From NCBI RefSeq assembly GCF_900169715.1, contig NZ_LT835160.1:372001-436000 (forward strand): DNA of 64,000 bases. Reading direction: 5' to 3'. The translations under genes and the position numbers were made by a program. Below, piece after piece: positions 43,556 to 52,647 of the stretch. The DNA comes from Kocuria massiliensis. Its GTDB lineage: Bacteria; Actinomycetota; Actinomycetes; Actinomycetales; Micrococcaceae. Position 1 is the first letter of the stretch. Every line of letters begins with the position of its first letter. The notes under the pieces are model-generated. The model searched no databases, was not told where the DNA came from, and saw only the letters and a program-made list of their open reading frames with translations.

Positions 43556-44809
43556 TTAGAACATCAACAGGCGCGCGATCTCGAAATAGATGATCAATCC
43601 GGTGCCGTCCACAAAGGTGGAGATAAACGGCGAGGAAACCACCGCGGGATCCATGCGCAACTTCTTGATGAGCAACGGCAGAATCGCTGAAACGAGGCTG
43701 CTCCACAAAACGATCGCCACGAGGGTCACCGCCACGACCAATGCGACCTGGAAACCGACCCCCAAGATCGTTGCGCGGATGATGCCGGCCACGCTCATGC
43801 AGAGGCCAATGAGCAATCCCGTGGCCATTTCTTTCCGAATAATCTTCGCAACATCACCCAGGCGCACGCCGTCCACGGCGATGGCGCGGATCAACGTCGA
43901 CGTGATCTGTGTGCCGGTATTTCCACCGGTACCAATCAGCAATGGAATGAAGAACGACAAGGCGATGACCGAGCTGAGCTCATCCTCAAAAGTGCTCAGC
44001 ACGGTGCTGGTGTACGACTCCGCCACGAAGAGCACGAGAATCCACCCGATGCGCTTCTTCCACAGGTGCCACGGCGATGACGACAAATACGGGGTCTCGA
44101 GGGGGCTGGACCCACCCTGCCTTTCGGCGTCTTCGGTGGATTCCTGACGAATAATTTCGGCGGCGTCGTCGTGACGGATCACCCCGATCATGGCGCCCTC
44201 ATGGACCACGGGGACGGGATCGTAGCCATTAGCCTCGATCTCGACAATCACGGATTCTTGGTCTTCCAACGGCGAGATGATGCGCTCGTTGCGAGTACAC
44301 AAGGAACCCAGAGACACGCTATCCGAGGATGTGTACACCACGTCCTCCGGAACGGTCCCTCGGAACTGCCCGTCGTCGCACACGTAAATGGTGTGGTCAC
44401 GTGCCCATGAAGGGCTGGCGGTCAATTCATCCCAATCGATGTCGCCAATGAGGCGATCGCTGGGCAGCGAATAGTAGACCACGGACATCCGCGAACCGAT
44501 CGAGTCATCCGGCCAAGACAATAGCGTGGTGAGTTGTTGACGCTGCGATTCCGGAATTTCTTTCAGGATGTCGTCGTCGTGTTCATCCATGCGCAAGAGT
44601 CGGGCCCCGACGGCCACGTCGATGGTCTGAATAATGCCAGTCTGACGCTGGCGAGGCTCTCCAGAGAACAGCCGAAAGGCCTGATCAATGGGCAGTCGTT
44701 CTAAATATTTGGCGGCCGACGACGGCGTCATCCCCACCAGGGACAGTGAAACTTTGTGAGCAACCCGAGGGGTCGTGGTCTTCTTCAGGACAGGAGTATT
44801 CATCATCAT
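43556..44809 (-). CDS. mgtE: MgtE-family magnesium transporter
   Basis: A 417-residue protein with the MgtE layout: N-domain repeats (MTPSSAAKYLERLPIDQAFRLFSG), paired CBS domains (about residues 120-245) and five C-terminal helices with the pore signature IGTGGNTGTQ and a final region MDPAVVSSPFISTFVDGTGLIIYFEIARLL. It conducts Mg2+, gated by its cytoplasmic domains. The start is the first ATG of ATGATGATG at 44809, with GAGG upstream. An M-box riboswitch lies in its leader. It interrupts the purine genes and is functionally unrelated. Confidence 0.95.
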   Translation of the reverse strand: MMMNTPVLKKTTTPRVAHKVSLSLVGMTPSSAAKYLERLPIDQAFRLFSGEPRQRQTGIIQTIDVAVGARLLRMDEHDDDILKEIPESQRQQLTTLLSWPDDSIGSRMSVVYYSLPSDRLIGDIDWDELTASPSWARDHTIYVCDDGQFRGTVPEDVVYTSSDSVSLGSLCTRNERIISPLEDQESVIVEIEANGYDPVPVVHEGAMIGVIRHDDAAEIIRQESTEDAERQGGSSPLETPYLSSSPWHLWKKRIGWILVLFVAESYTSTVLSTFEDELSSVIALSFFIPLLIGTGGNTGTQITSTLIRAIAVDGVRLGDVAKIIRKEMATGLLIGLCMSVAGIIRATILGVGFQVALVVAVTLVAIVLWSSLVSAILPLLIKKLRMDPAVVSSPFISTFVDGTGLIIYFEIARLLMF

Positions 44810-44873
44810 GGGAAACCTCACTGAGAGTAGGCAGGATCCCACGTAGCCAACGCAAAACGATGTACATGGGAAC

Positions 44874-45036
44874 GCGCTTCCATGTAAAAGTTTTGACTCT
44901 CAGTAGCGTATCCACGAACGGGAAGTCACCTGGGAACACACCTTAATCCGATGTGCTCTGTCCTAATCTTGGGCGTCTCTCGACGTCGTGAGATCAGTGA
45001 CCTCTGTCTACTAAGGAGCCTCACCTAACGAAGCGC
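44874..45036 (-). ncRNA. M-box (ykoK) magnesium riboswitch
   Basis: On the minus strand 45030-45011 reads CGTTAGGTGAGGCTCCTTAG, the hallmark 5' element of the M-box. Further on, GAGACGCCCAAGA and GGATACGCTACTG match the interior conserved blocks. The outer stem closes perfectly: GCGCTTC (45036-45030) pairs with GAAGCGC (44880-44874). Length 163 bases, as expected. It lies 64 bases before the mgtE start, so it should lower mgtE expression when Mg2+ is abundant. Confidence 0.9.
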
Positions 45037-45211
45037 CTTTTGAAGAGTACGCCTAGTCATCACAGATTTACATCAATATTTGAAGTAATGCGTGAAGTAT
45101 CACATCAGGGGGTCACCGAGAACGATTGGCGTTCCACCGAACACCCGCAGAAACGAACCATTCCACGCGGGCCCTGCGCGCCGCCACGGTCGTGCGGCAC
45201 CCGTGAGCCCC

Positions 45212-45973
45212 TTAGGATCCGGACGTGAATTGAGCCGAAAGTTCCGCCACGGCTTCTCGCAGCTGAGGCACCGCACGCTCGCCAAAGTTCCAGTCAACGC
45301 GCGAGACGGGGCCTGACACCGAAATTGCCGTCGGCGTCGGGGCATTGGGTACGGCCATCGAGAAACACCGAACGCCGATCTCCTGCTCTTCGTCGTCGAT
45401 CGCATAGCCGCGTTCGCGGACGGTTGCCAGATCAGCCAAGAGATCGTCCATCGACCCGATGCTTTTGCGCGTGGGCGTCGGCATCCCCATCGAGGAAACG
45501 ATCGAGATCACCTGAGATTCGGGGAGGGTTGCCAAGATGGCCTTCCCGACGCCGGTGTCGTGCGTGTGCGCACGACGCCCCACCTCGGTAAACATCCTCA
45601 TCGAATGCGTGGATTGCGCCTGCCCCACGTAGACCACCATGTGTCCATCCAGCATGGCCATATTGGCGGACTCGCCCAATCGGTCCGCCAGGTTCTTCAA
45701 CACGGGCTGGGCGAATGCACCCATTTGGAGACTCGCGGTATAACCCAGCCGAATCAGGCCGGGGCCCAGCGCATAGCTTCGGCTCGGTAGCTGACGCACG
45801 TACCCCAAGTACACCAGAGTTCGCAGCAACCTATGGATGGTCGGCAACGGCAACTCTGCCTTGGTGGCCAGCTCGCTCAGCGACGACTCCCCACCCGAAC
45901 TGGTGATGATATTCAGCAGATCGAAGACTCGCTCGACCGACTGCACACCTCCGGAGCTCTTGCCTTCTGTCAT
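45212..45973 (-). CDS. IclR-family regulator of the purine/glyoxylate genes
   Basis: A 253-residue regulator: winged helix-turn-helix (SVERVFDLLNIITSSGGESSLSELATKAELPLPTIHRLLRTLVYLGYV) and effector domain (MAMLDGHMVVYVGQAQS, THDTGVGKAILATLP, RGYAIDDEEQEIGVRCFSMAVP). The ATG at 45973 has GAGGAGGGG upstream; the open frame to 46111 is not needed. AllR, the glyoxylate/allantoin repressor of other bacteria, is an IclR protein, and this one is divergent from malic enzyme in the same region. The effector is inferred to be glyoxylate or allantoin. Confidence 0.9.
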   Translation of the reverse strand: MTEGKSSGGVQSVERVFDLLNIITSSGGESSLSELATKAELPLPTIHRLLRTLVYLGYVRQLPSRSYALGPGLIRLGYTASLQMGAFAQPVLKNLADRLGESANMAMLDGHMVVYVGQAQSTHSMRMFTEVGRRAHTHDTGVGKAILATLPESQVISIVSSMGMPTPTRKSIGSMDDLLADLATVRERGYAIDDEEQEIGVRCFSMAVPNAPTPTAISVSGPVSRVDWNFGERAVPQLREAVAELSAQFTSGS

Positions 45974-46153
45974 CGGTGTCCCCTCCTCGTGGTGATCGCA
46001 CACCGTCATGGTTCGCTCGGCGGAATCCCTTGTGGACCCCAGCGCAAGCATCGGTGGCGATGAGCCGACCCATGCCCGAAGGGTTAATAAGTCGGCAACA
46101 CCGAGAATCATATTTCACCGAAGCCTTGTCATGGTGGACACACTACCCTTACG

Positions 46154-46169
46154 ATTCCAGTAATGGAAT
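46154..46169. promoter_or_regulatory. Inverted repeat in iclR-malic enzyme intergenic region
   Basis: ATTCCA and TGGAAT flank four bases (GTAA). It lies between the IclR regulator and the malic enzyme gene and is a candidate operator. Confidence 0.5.
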
Positions 46170-46174
46170 TCTTT

Positions 46175-46189
46175 TTCCACAATACGGAT
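46175..46189. promoter_or_regulatory. Second IclR-type site before malic enzyme
   Basis: TTCCA-CAATA-CGGAT has the same 5-5-5 plan as the sites before uraD and hyi, with weaker symmetry. Confidence 0.45.
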
Positions 46190-46234
46190 ACCGCGCGGAT
46201 CAGAGATCCTCGCCAAGGGAAGGAAACACACGCA

Positions 46235-47629
46235 ATGGCAGCCCCTAGCCCCGGATACTCCATGGTCCTCCGCATCGAAGCGCCGGCCTCCTTCACCTCC
46301 ACGAGCGAGATCACCACCGCAGCGTCCGCCGCAGGCGCCCAGGTCACGGCCCTCGACATCGTCGAATCTCACCCGGACTCCGTGATCCTCGACATCAGCT
46401 GCAATGTGTCGAACGGTGACCATCGCGACGAAGTCCGAGACGCGATCAACGCGCTCGACAACGTCACGGTCCGCCACATTTCCGACCGCACGTTCCTGAT
46501 CCATTTGGGCGGAAAGATCGAGGTGACTCCCCGCGTGTCGCTTCGCAACCGCGACGATCTCTCCCGCGCCTACACCCCTGGCGTGGCGCGCGTCTGCAAG
46601 GCCATCCACGACAAACCCGAAGATGCTCGACGGCTCACGATTAAGCGCAATACCGTCGCCGTGGTCACCGACGGAACCGCGGTGCTCGGCCTAGGCGATA
46701 TCGGCCCCGCCGCAGCACTTCCCGTGATGGAGGGCAAAGCCGCGCTCTTCAAAGCCTTCGCCGAGGTCGACGCCTGGCCCGTGTGCCTCGACACCAAAGA
46801 CACCGAAGAGATCATCAGCATCGTCAAAGCGATGGCTCCCGTGTACGGCGGCGTGAACCTCGAAGACATCGCAGCCCCGCGCTGTTTCGAGATCGAGGCC
46901 CGACTCCGGGAAGAGCTGGACATCCCCGTTTTCCACGACGATCAGCACGGCACCGCGATCGTGACCCTCGCGGCTCTCTACAACGCTCTGCGTGAGGTCG
47001 GCAAGAAGGTAGAAGACGTCAAGGTGGTCGTCTCGGGCGTGGGTGCAGCCGGACACGCCATCATCCAACTCTTGCTGGCTAACGGCGTCGCGAACGTGAT
47101 CGCGTGCTCCCGCAACGGTGCCATTCACTCGGGCGAGACTTACTCCGACCCGCACCGCCAATGGCTGGCCGAGAACACGAATAAGAATGCCTTCAGCGGT
47201 TCCCTTCGGGAGGCCGTCGCGGGAGCCGACGTGTTCATCGGCGTCTCCGCACCTAACCTGTTGACCGGCGACGACATTGCAACCATGGCCGACGACGCCA
47301 TCGTCTTCGCGATGGCCAATCCGGACCCCGAAGTCGACCCCGCTGAAGCCGCCCGGCATGCCGCCGTCGTCGCGACCGGACGCAGCGACTTCCCGAATCA
47401 GATCAACAATGTCTTGGCTTTCCCGGGCCTTTTCCGCGGCCTGCTCGACGCCGGGGCCAAGGACATCACCCAAGACATGCTCGTGGCTGCGGCCCAGGAC
47501 ATCGCGGACTGCGTGGCCGACCACGAACGAAATCCCAATTTCATCGTGCCGAGCGTCTTTGACCCCAATGTGGCATCCGCCGTCGCCGAGGCCGTCGAAA
47601 GCACCGCGCGACGAAATGCCGAAGGCTGA
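46235..47629 (+). CDS. Malic enzyme with N-terminal ACT-like domain
   Basis: A 464-residue NAD(P)-dependent malate decarboxylase giving pyruvate. Residues 1-85 are ACT-like (MVLRIEAPASFTSTSEITTAA). The enzyme part has RAYTPGVARVCKAI, VAVVTDGTAVLGLGDIGPAAALPVMEGKA, FHDDQHGTAIV and a Rossmann motif VVVSGVGAAGHAI. AAGGAA precedes the ATG at 46235. Next to malate synthase, it would turn glyoxylate-derived malate into pyruvate during growth on purines. Confidence 0.93.
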   Translation: MAAPSPGYSMVLRIEAPASFTSTSEITTAASAAGAQVTALDIVESHPDSVILDISCNVSNGDHRDEVRDAINALDNVTVRHISDRTFLIHLGGKIEVTPRVSLRNRDDLSRAYTPGVARVCKAIHDKPEDARRLTIKRNTVAVVTDGTAVLGLGDIGPAAALPVMEGKAALFKAFAEVDAWPVCLDTKDTEEIISIVKAMAPVYGGVNLEDIAAPRCFEIEARLREELDIPVFHDDQHGTAIVTLAALYNALREVGKKVEDVKVVVSGVGAAGHAIIQLLLANGVANVIACSRNGAIHSGETYSDPHRQWLAENTNKNAFSGSLREAVAGADVFIGVSAPNLLTGDDIATMADDAIVFAMANPDPEVDPAEAARHAAVVATGRSDFPNQINNVLAFPGLFRGLLDAGAKDITQDMLVAAAQDIADCVADHERNPNFIVPSVFDPNVASAVAEAVESTARRNAEG

Positions 47630-47682
47630 GTCCACACCACACTCCCGAGAACCTCATCTCTACGACCGTCGAGGAGACATCG

Positions 47683-49290
47683 ATGACCATCACGCACAAC
47701 ACACCGGAAACGTTGGCTTCCGCACCGGAGATTCTGACCGACGAAGCCCTCGCGTTCCTTGAAGTTCTCCACGAGAAGTTTGGAGGCCGTCGCGAAGAAC
47801 TCCTCGCTGCTCGAGTGACCGCACGCGAGAAGGTCATGTCCGAAAAGACCATGGACTTCCTTCCCGAAACCCAGGAAATTCGCGACGGTGACTGGACCGT
47901 AGCGCCGACCCCTGAGGCCCTTCAGGACCGCCGGGTCGAAATGACTGGACCAGCCAGCCCGGCCAAGATGGCCATCAATGCGCTGAATTCCGGAGCCAAG
48001 GTCTGGCTCGCGGACCTCGAAGACGCCGCCAGCCCGAGTTGGCATAACCAGCTGGAATCGATCGCCAACTTGCGCGATGCCGCTCGCGGAACTTTGAGTT
48101 TCACCTCCCCCGAGGGCAAGGAATACCGGTTGCGTGAGGATCAGCCGCGCCCCGTCGTCGTGATGCGCCCCCGCGGCTGGCACTTGCCCGAGGCCAATAT
48201 CACCGTCAACGGCGAATCCGGATCAGGATCTCTCACGGACTTCGGCCTGCACTTTTTCCACACCGCGCGCCTGCTGCTCGAGAACGGGCACGGCCCCTAT
48301 TACTACTTGCCCAAGATGGAGTCGTATTTGGAGGCCCGCCTCTGGAACGACGTCTTCACCTTCTCCGAGCAGTACCTCGGTATCGAGCACGGAACGATCC
48401 GGGCGACCGTCCTCATTGAAACGATCCCCGCCGCGTTCCAAATGGACGAGATCCTCTATGAGCTGCGCGAACACGCTTCCGGCCTCAACGCCGGACGCTG
48501 GGACTACCTGTTCTCCATCATCAAATATTTCCGCGACGCCGGAGAGCAGTACATCCTGGCCGACCGCTCCTCGGTGACGATGACCGCACCTCTCATGCGG
48601 GCTTACACCGAGCTCCTCGTGCAAACCTGCCACAAGCGCAACGCCTTCGCGATGGGCGGCATGGCGGCATTCATCCCCTCCCGCAAGGACGAACAGGTCA
48701 ATAAGGCCGCCTTTGAAAAGGTCCGTAACGACAAATCCCGCGAGGCCAACGATGGATTCGATGGTTCCTGGGTCGCCCACCCGGACCTGGTTCCGGTGTG
48801 CCGTGAAGTCTTCGACGGCGTCCTGGGCGATCGCCCCAACCAGGTGGACCGCCAGCGCCCCGACGTCGACGTCACCGCCGAACAGCTCCTCGACGTTCCC
48901 TCGGCGGGTGATCAACGAACCGAGGCCGAACTCGCCGACAACCTCTACGTCGCGATCAAGTACATCGCCGTGTGGCTCTCCGGCAACGGCGCCGTCGCGA
49001 TTCACAACCTCATGGAGGATGCCGCTACCGCCGAAATTTCCCGTTCGCAGGTGTGGCAACAGATCAAGAACGGCATCGTCTACACGGACACCGGGAATAC
49101 CGCGACCCGAGAGTTGGTCTCGAAGACCTTGGACGAGCAGCTCGCCGCGTTGAAGGAAGAAATCGATCCGGAGAATTACGACACATGGTTCGTTCCGGCC
49201 GGTCGCCTCATCTCGGACATGGTGCTGAGCGACGACTACCCGGAGTTCCTCACCCTGCCGGCCTACGCCCAAATGGAAGGCACGCAGTGA
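47683..49290 (+). CDS. aceB: Malate synthase A
   Basis: A 535-residue malate synthase that condenses glyoxylate with acetyl-CoA. Catalytic and family motifs are visible: VWLADLEDAASPSWHN, VVVMRPRGWHLPE (substrate-binding Arg), YYYLPKMES, TVLIETIPAAFQMDEILYELREHASGLNAGRWDY and MTAPLMRAYTELLVQTCHKRNAFAMGGMAAFIP. Length is that of the A isoform. Its stop overlaps the next gene. It assimilates glyoxylate from allantoin breakdown. Confidence 0.97.
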   Translation: MTITHNTPETLASAPEILTDEALAFLEVLHEKFGGRREELLAARVTAREKVMSEKTMDFLPETQEIRDGDWTVAPTPEALQDRRVEMTGPASPAKMAINALNSGAKVWLADLEDAASPSWHNQLESIANLRDAARGTLSFTSPEGKEYRLREDQPRPVVVMRPRGWHLPEANITVNGESGSGSLTDFGLHFFHTARLLLENGHGPYYYLPKMESYLEARLWNDVFTFSEQYLGIEHGTIRATVLIETIPAAFQMDEILYELREHASGLNAGRWDYLFSIIKYFRDAGEQYILADRSSVTMTAPLMRAYTELLVQTCHKRNAFAMGGMAAFIPSRKDEQVNKAAFEKVRNDKSREANDGFDGSWVAHPDLVPVCREVFDGVLGDRPNQVDRQRPDVDVTAEQLLDVPSAGDQRTEAELADNLYVAIKYIAVWLSGNGAVAIHNLMEDAATAEISRSQVWQQIKNGIVYTDTGNTATRELVSKTLDEQLAALKEEIDPENYDTWFVPAGRLISDMVLSDDYPEFLTLPAYAQMEGTQ

Positions 49291-50675
49291 GCCGCGTCGA
49301 AGCAGGCGCGGATGCCACGGATTCGGGACGGAGCCTTCCGCCCGAATTCGCGGACCGCGCCGATGACGCCCTCGCGGCCACCGACGCCGACCTCATCCTG
49401 AACTATCCGGGAGATTCCGGCGCCCGGCAGCCCGTGCATACCTGTTACATCCCAGCCGATCTCGTCACCGAGAACACGCCGGCCGAATGGGGGCGCGCCG
49501 CGCTCGAGGCTTCGGAACAGGCCGGTGGCTTGGAACACCTCGCGGCTCTGGCGGAGATTCCCCCGGAGGTTCGGGACGGGGTCGTCACCCGCGTCACCGA
49601 GAAACTCGGTCAGGAGCCCATAGAGGACCTGCGCGTGGATCTCGAGGATGGATTCGGGGACCGGTCCGACCAGGAGGAGGACGCCGCCGCGGTCCAAGCG
49701 GCCCACACGGTTGCGGCCTTCGCGATCAACCGACATCGGGGGACGGCACCGGCTCCCGCCTTCTCGGGCATCCGGTTCAAATGCTTCGAGGCCCCCACCC
49801 GCCGTCGAGGACTCCGTACCCTCGATCTCTTCGTGACTACCTTGGTGCGCGAAGGTGGCCTGGCTGAGGCGGGCGTCGGCACGGATGGGTTGCCGGACGG
49901 TTTGATTCTGACGCTGCCCAAGGTTTCCACCGTGGAGCAGGTACGCGTGATGGTTCAGGCGTGCCAGGCACTTGAGGAAGCACTCGCACTACCGGCCGGA
50001 CGCCTACGCTTCGAAATTCAGATGGAAACACCACTCATGGTGGTGGATGCCGATGGTGCAACCCCCATCCCCGCCATGATCCGAGCCGCCGAGGGGAGGG
50101 TAACGTCGCTGCACTACGGCACCTACGACTACTCGGCGTCTTTAGGAATCGCCGCCGAGTTCCAATCCCTGGAGCATCCCGCCGCGGACCACGCGAAATC
50201 CGTCATGCAGGTGGCCGTCGCCGGTACGGGGGTTCACCTGTCGGACGGCTCTTCCAACCAGCTTCCCGTGGGCGACTCCGAACAGCGGCGAGCCAGTTGG
50301 GCCCTCCATTCCCGCTTGGTGCGACGCTCACTCGAGCGCGGTTTCTACCAGGGCTGGGACCTCCATGCCCATCAGCTACCCACCCGGTACCTGGCGACCT
50401 ACAGTTTCTATCGAAACTCCTTCGTCGACGCCGCCCGCCGGTTGGTGGCCTACGCCGGACGGTCGGTCCCCGGAATCGAAGCCGCCGACGTCGCCGACGA
50501 ACCAGCAACGGCCAGGGCGCTGGCAGGTTTCCTGTTGCGCGCCCATCTCTGCGGGGCGATCACCGAATCCGAGATCCGCGCGGTGGGGCTCGAACCAGAG
50601 ACCATCCGCGGGATCGCCCTCCCGGCGACGACGCCTCACCCTAGCCCGGCCGCTTCAACAGGAGAGTCACGATGA
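49287..50675 (+). CDS. DUF6986 citrate-lyase-beta/aldolase-like enzyme
   Basis: A 462-residue protein with a HpcH/HpaI-citrate-lyase-type barrel: DLRVDLEDGFGDR (metal-binding acid region), FSGIRFKCFEAPTRRRG, LILTLPKVSTVEQV, LRFEIQMETPLMVV and VTSLHYGTYDYSASLG. It has a C-terminal helical extension. I recall this family next to aceB in other actinobacteria, sometimes labelled phosphoenolpyruvate kinase, without proof. GTG start overlaps the aceB stop, and it overlaps the ureidoglycine aminohydrolase gene in turn, so it belongs to the allantoin pathway. A C-C or C-N lyase acting near glyoxylate is inferred. Confidence 0.8.
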   Translation: MSRVEAGADATDSGRSLPPEFADRADDALAATDADLILNYPGDSGARQPVHTCYIPADLVTENTPAEWGRAALEASEQAGGLEHLAALAEIPPEVRDGVVTRVTEKLGQEPIEDLRVDLEDGFGDRSDQEEDAAAVQAAHTVAAFAINRHRGTAPAPAFSGIRFKCFEAPTRRRGLRTLDLFVTTLVREGGLAEAGVGTDGLPDGLILTLPKVSTVEQVRVMVQACQALEEALALPAGRLRFEIQMETPLMVVDADGATPIPAMIRAAEGRVTSLHYGTYDYSASLGIAAEFQSLEHPAADHAKSVMQVAVAGTGVHLSDGSSNQLPVGDSEQRRASWALHSRLVRRSLERGFYQGWDLHAHQLPTRYLATYSFYRNSFVDAARRLVAYAGRSVPGIEAADVADEPATARALAGFLLRAHLCGAITESEIRAVGLEPETIRGIALPATTPHPSPAASTGESR

Positions 50676-51514
50676 CAGACCGCACCTACTGGGCCACTCA
50701 CGGTGGCCACCCACCGCAGACCGACATGTTGACCGACCGGGCGATGTTCCGCGAAGCGTACGCCGTGATTCCTCGGGGCACGCAACGGGACATCGTGGCC
50801 TCCGTCTTGCCCTTCTGGGCGTCCACCCGCCTGTGGGTCCTCGCCCGGCCGATGACGGGGTTCGCGGAAACCTTCTCGGAGTACATGGTCGAGGTGTCCC
50901 CCGGCGGCGGCTCGGACCGGCCCGAAGAAGACCCGAGCGCCGAATCCGTCCTGTTTCTCCTCGAAGGGCAGCTGAGCCTGACCCTGGGCGACGACGCCCA
51001 CGAGCTCGAGCCCGGAGGCTACGCTTTCATCGCTCCCGGTGAGCCATGGACACTCCACCAGCGAGGCGAAGAACCGGCGCGATTCTTGTGGATCCGCAAG
51101 AGGTACCAAAAGGTCGAGGGGCTGGAGACGCCGTCGTCGTTCGTCACGAGCGACGATGCCGTGGAGCCGACCCCCATGCCGGGAACGGAAGGACGATGGG
51201 CCACCTCCCGATTCATGGACCCCACAGACCTGCGCCACGACATGCACGTGACCATCGTGACCTTTCAGCCGGGTGGAATCATCCCCTTTGCCGAAACCCA
51301 CGTGATGGAGCACGGCCTCTACGTCTTGGAGGGTCAAGCCGTCTACCGGCTGAACGAGGACTGGGTGGAGGTCCAAGAAGGCGACTTCCTGTGGCTGAGG
51401 GCGTTCTGCCCCCAAGCCTGCTACGCCGGGGGCCCGAAGCCCTTCCGGTACCTGCTCTATAAGGACGTCAATCGCCACGCACCCTTGAGCCTCGGGGGCC
51501 ACGCCACCCCCTAA
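50672..51514 (+). CDS. allE: (S)-ureidoglycine aminohydrolase
   Basis: A 280-residue bicupin. It converts ureidoglycine to ureidoglycolate and ammonia with a bound Mn2+. The N-terminal cupin contains SVLFLLEGQLSLTLG; the C-terminal cupin has the metal site region FAETHVMEHGLYVLEGQAVYRL. TYWATHGGHPPQTDML at the start is family-specific. It is translationally coupled to the DUF6986 gene and followed by a strong terminator. Confidence 0.93.
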   Translation: MTDRTYWATHGGHPPQTDMLTDRAMFREAYAVIPRGTQRDIVASVLPFWASTRLWVLARPMTGFAETFSEYMVEVSPGGGSDRPEEDPSAESVLFLLEGQLSLTLGDDAHELEPGGYAFIAPGEPWTLHQRGEEPARFLWIRKRYQKVEGLETPSSFVTSDDAVEPTPMPGTEGRWATSRFMDPTDLRHDMHVTIVTFQPGGIIPFAETHVMEHGLYVLEGQAVYRLNEDWVEVQEGDFLWLRAFCPQACYAGGPKPFRYLLYKDVNRHAPLSLGGHATP

Positions 51515-51556
51515 ATCCCGTTTCACCGCGAGATCCCGCCTGAAACCACCACCGCA

Positions 51557-51595
51557 CGCCGCCCCGGTCAGCCCGAGATGCTGACCGGGGCGGCG
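51557..51595 (+). terminator. Terminator after allE
   Basis: A perfect 15-bp stem (CGCCGCCCCGGTCAG with its complement) and a nine-base loop ends the malic enzyme to allE operon. Confidence 0.8.
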
Positions 51596-51725
51596 TCGTG
51601 CATGGCGCAGCACCGAAGAGTGGGATCCACTCACGAGCACGACGCATGGCTCCTACAAACTTGTCGAAGTGTATTGACCCACATCACAAGCTCACATATG
51701 GTTTTTTCATACAACAAAAATATCT

Positions 51726-51740
51726 TTCCGTAATACGAAA
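51726..51740. promoter_or_regulatory. Putative IclR operator before hyi
   Basis: TTCCG-TAATA-CGAAA, 36 bases before the hyi start, differs from the uraD site (TTTCG-TTATA-CGAAA) at two positions. Confidence 0.6.
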
Positions 51741-51776
51741 TAGAGGGTTCAGGGAACCCATTCAAGGAGGGCCACC

Positions 51777-52562
51777 GTGAGCTACACCGTCAACGCCTCG
51801 ATTCTGCTGACCGACCTGCCCATCAACGACCGCCCCCAGGCAGTGGCCGACGCCGGATTCACCCGCGCTGAGTTCTGGTGGCCATTCCCCACCCCCACGC
51901 CGTCCCAAGCCGAGGTGGACGCATTCGTCACCGCCCTGAGGGACGCCGGCATCCAGCTGACCGGCCTGAACTTCTACGCCGGAGACATGCCCGGCGGTGA
52001 GCGCGGCGTCCTCTCGCAGCCAACCCGGGCCGAAGAATTCCGCGCCAATATCGATGCCGTCGTGGCCATCGGTCGCGCGACCGGCTGCCGAGCCTTCAAC
52101 GCGCTGTACGGCAATCGGGTCGACGGCGACAACCCGGCCCAACAAGACCGCGTGGGCGTCGACAACCTGCGTCGGGCCGCGGACGCCGTGGCAGAGATCG
52201 ACGGCGTGGTGTTGTTGGAGCCCGTCTCAGGAACCCCGGCCTATCCGCTCAAGACCGCAGCCGACGCCCTGTCGATCATCGAGAAAGTCGGCAAACCCAA
52301 CGTCAAACTCTTGGCGGACTTTTATCACCTGGCCGCCAATGGCGACGACGTCGCCCAGGTCATCGAGGACCATGCGGCCGACTTCGGCCACATTCAGATT
52401 GCCGATCACCCCGGACGAAACGAACCCGGCACGGGCGACCTCCCGCTGGAGCGGTGGATCGACCGGTCCCGCGAGCTCGGCTACGAGGGCGTCATCGGGC
52501 TCGAATACAAGGCCTCCCACGAGGATCCATTCGCCTGGTTGCCACGGGAACGTCGAGCCTAA
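51777..52562 (+). CDS. hyi: Hydroxypyruvate isomerase
   Basis: A 261-residue TIM-barrel sugar isomerase that interconverts hydroxypyruvate and tartronate semialdehyde. It has the xylose-isomerase-like order: AGFTRAEFWWPFP, GLNFYAGDMPGGERG, VVLLEPVSG (metal Glu), VKLLADFYHLAANGDD, GHIQIADHPGRNEPGTG and GVIGLEYKAS. GTG start with GGAGG upstream. First gene of the glyoxylate-to-phosphoglycerate operon, under an IclR-type site. Confidence 0.94.
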   Translation: MSYTVNASILLTDLPINDRPQAVADAGFTRAEFWWPFPTPTPSQAEVDAFVTALRDAGIQLTGLNFYAGDMPGGERGVLSQPTRAEEFRANIDAVVAIGRATGCRAFNALYGNRVDGDNPAQQDRVGVDNLRRAADAVAEIDGVVLLEPVSGTPAYPLKTAADALSIIEKVGKPNVKLLADFYHLAANGDDVAQVIEDHAADFGHIQIADHPGRNEPGTGDLPLERWIDRSRELGYEGVIGLEYKASHEDPFAWLPRERRA

Positions 52563-52647
52563 AAGAGATCACCGCCGGGATCCACGGAACACCGGCATAA
52601 AACACCGCACATACCGAACCTTCATCACGATTCTGAGGAGTAACAGC

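Noticed and set aside
48972-49286. Upstream extension of the DUF6986 frame into aceB
   Set aside because: It overlaps coding sequence of malate synthase in another frame; the GTG at 49287 with GTGA overlap is the natural start.
51997-52647. Upstream extension of the tartronate semialdehyde reductase frame through hyi
   Set aside because: The extension is out of frame with the real hyi gene; the reductase has its own ATG and GAGGAG at 52648.
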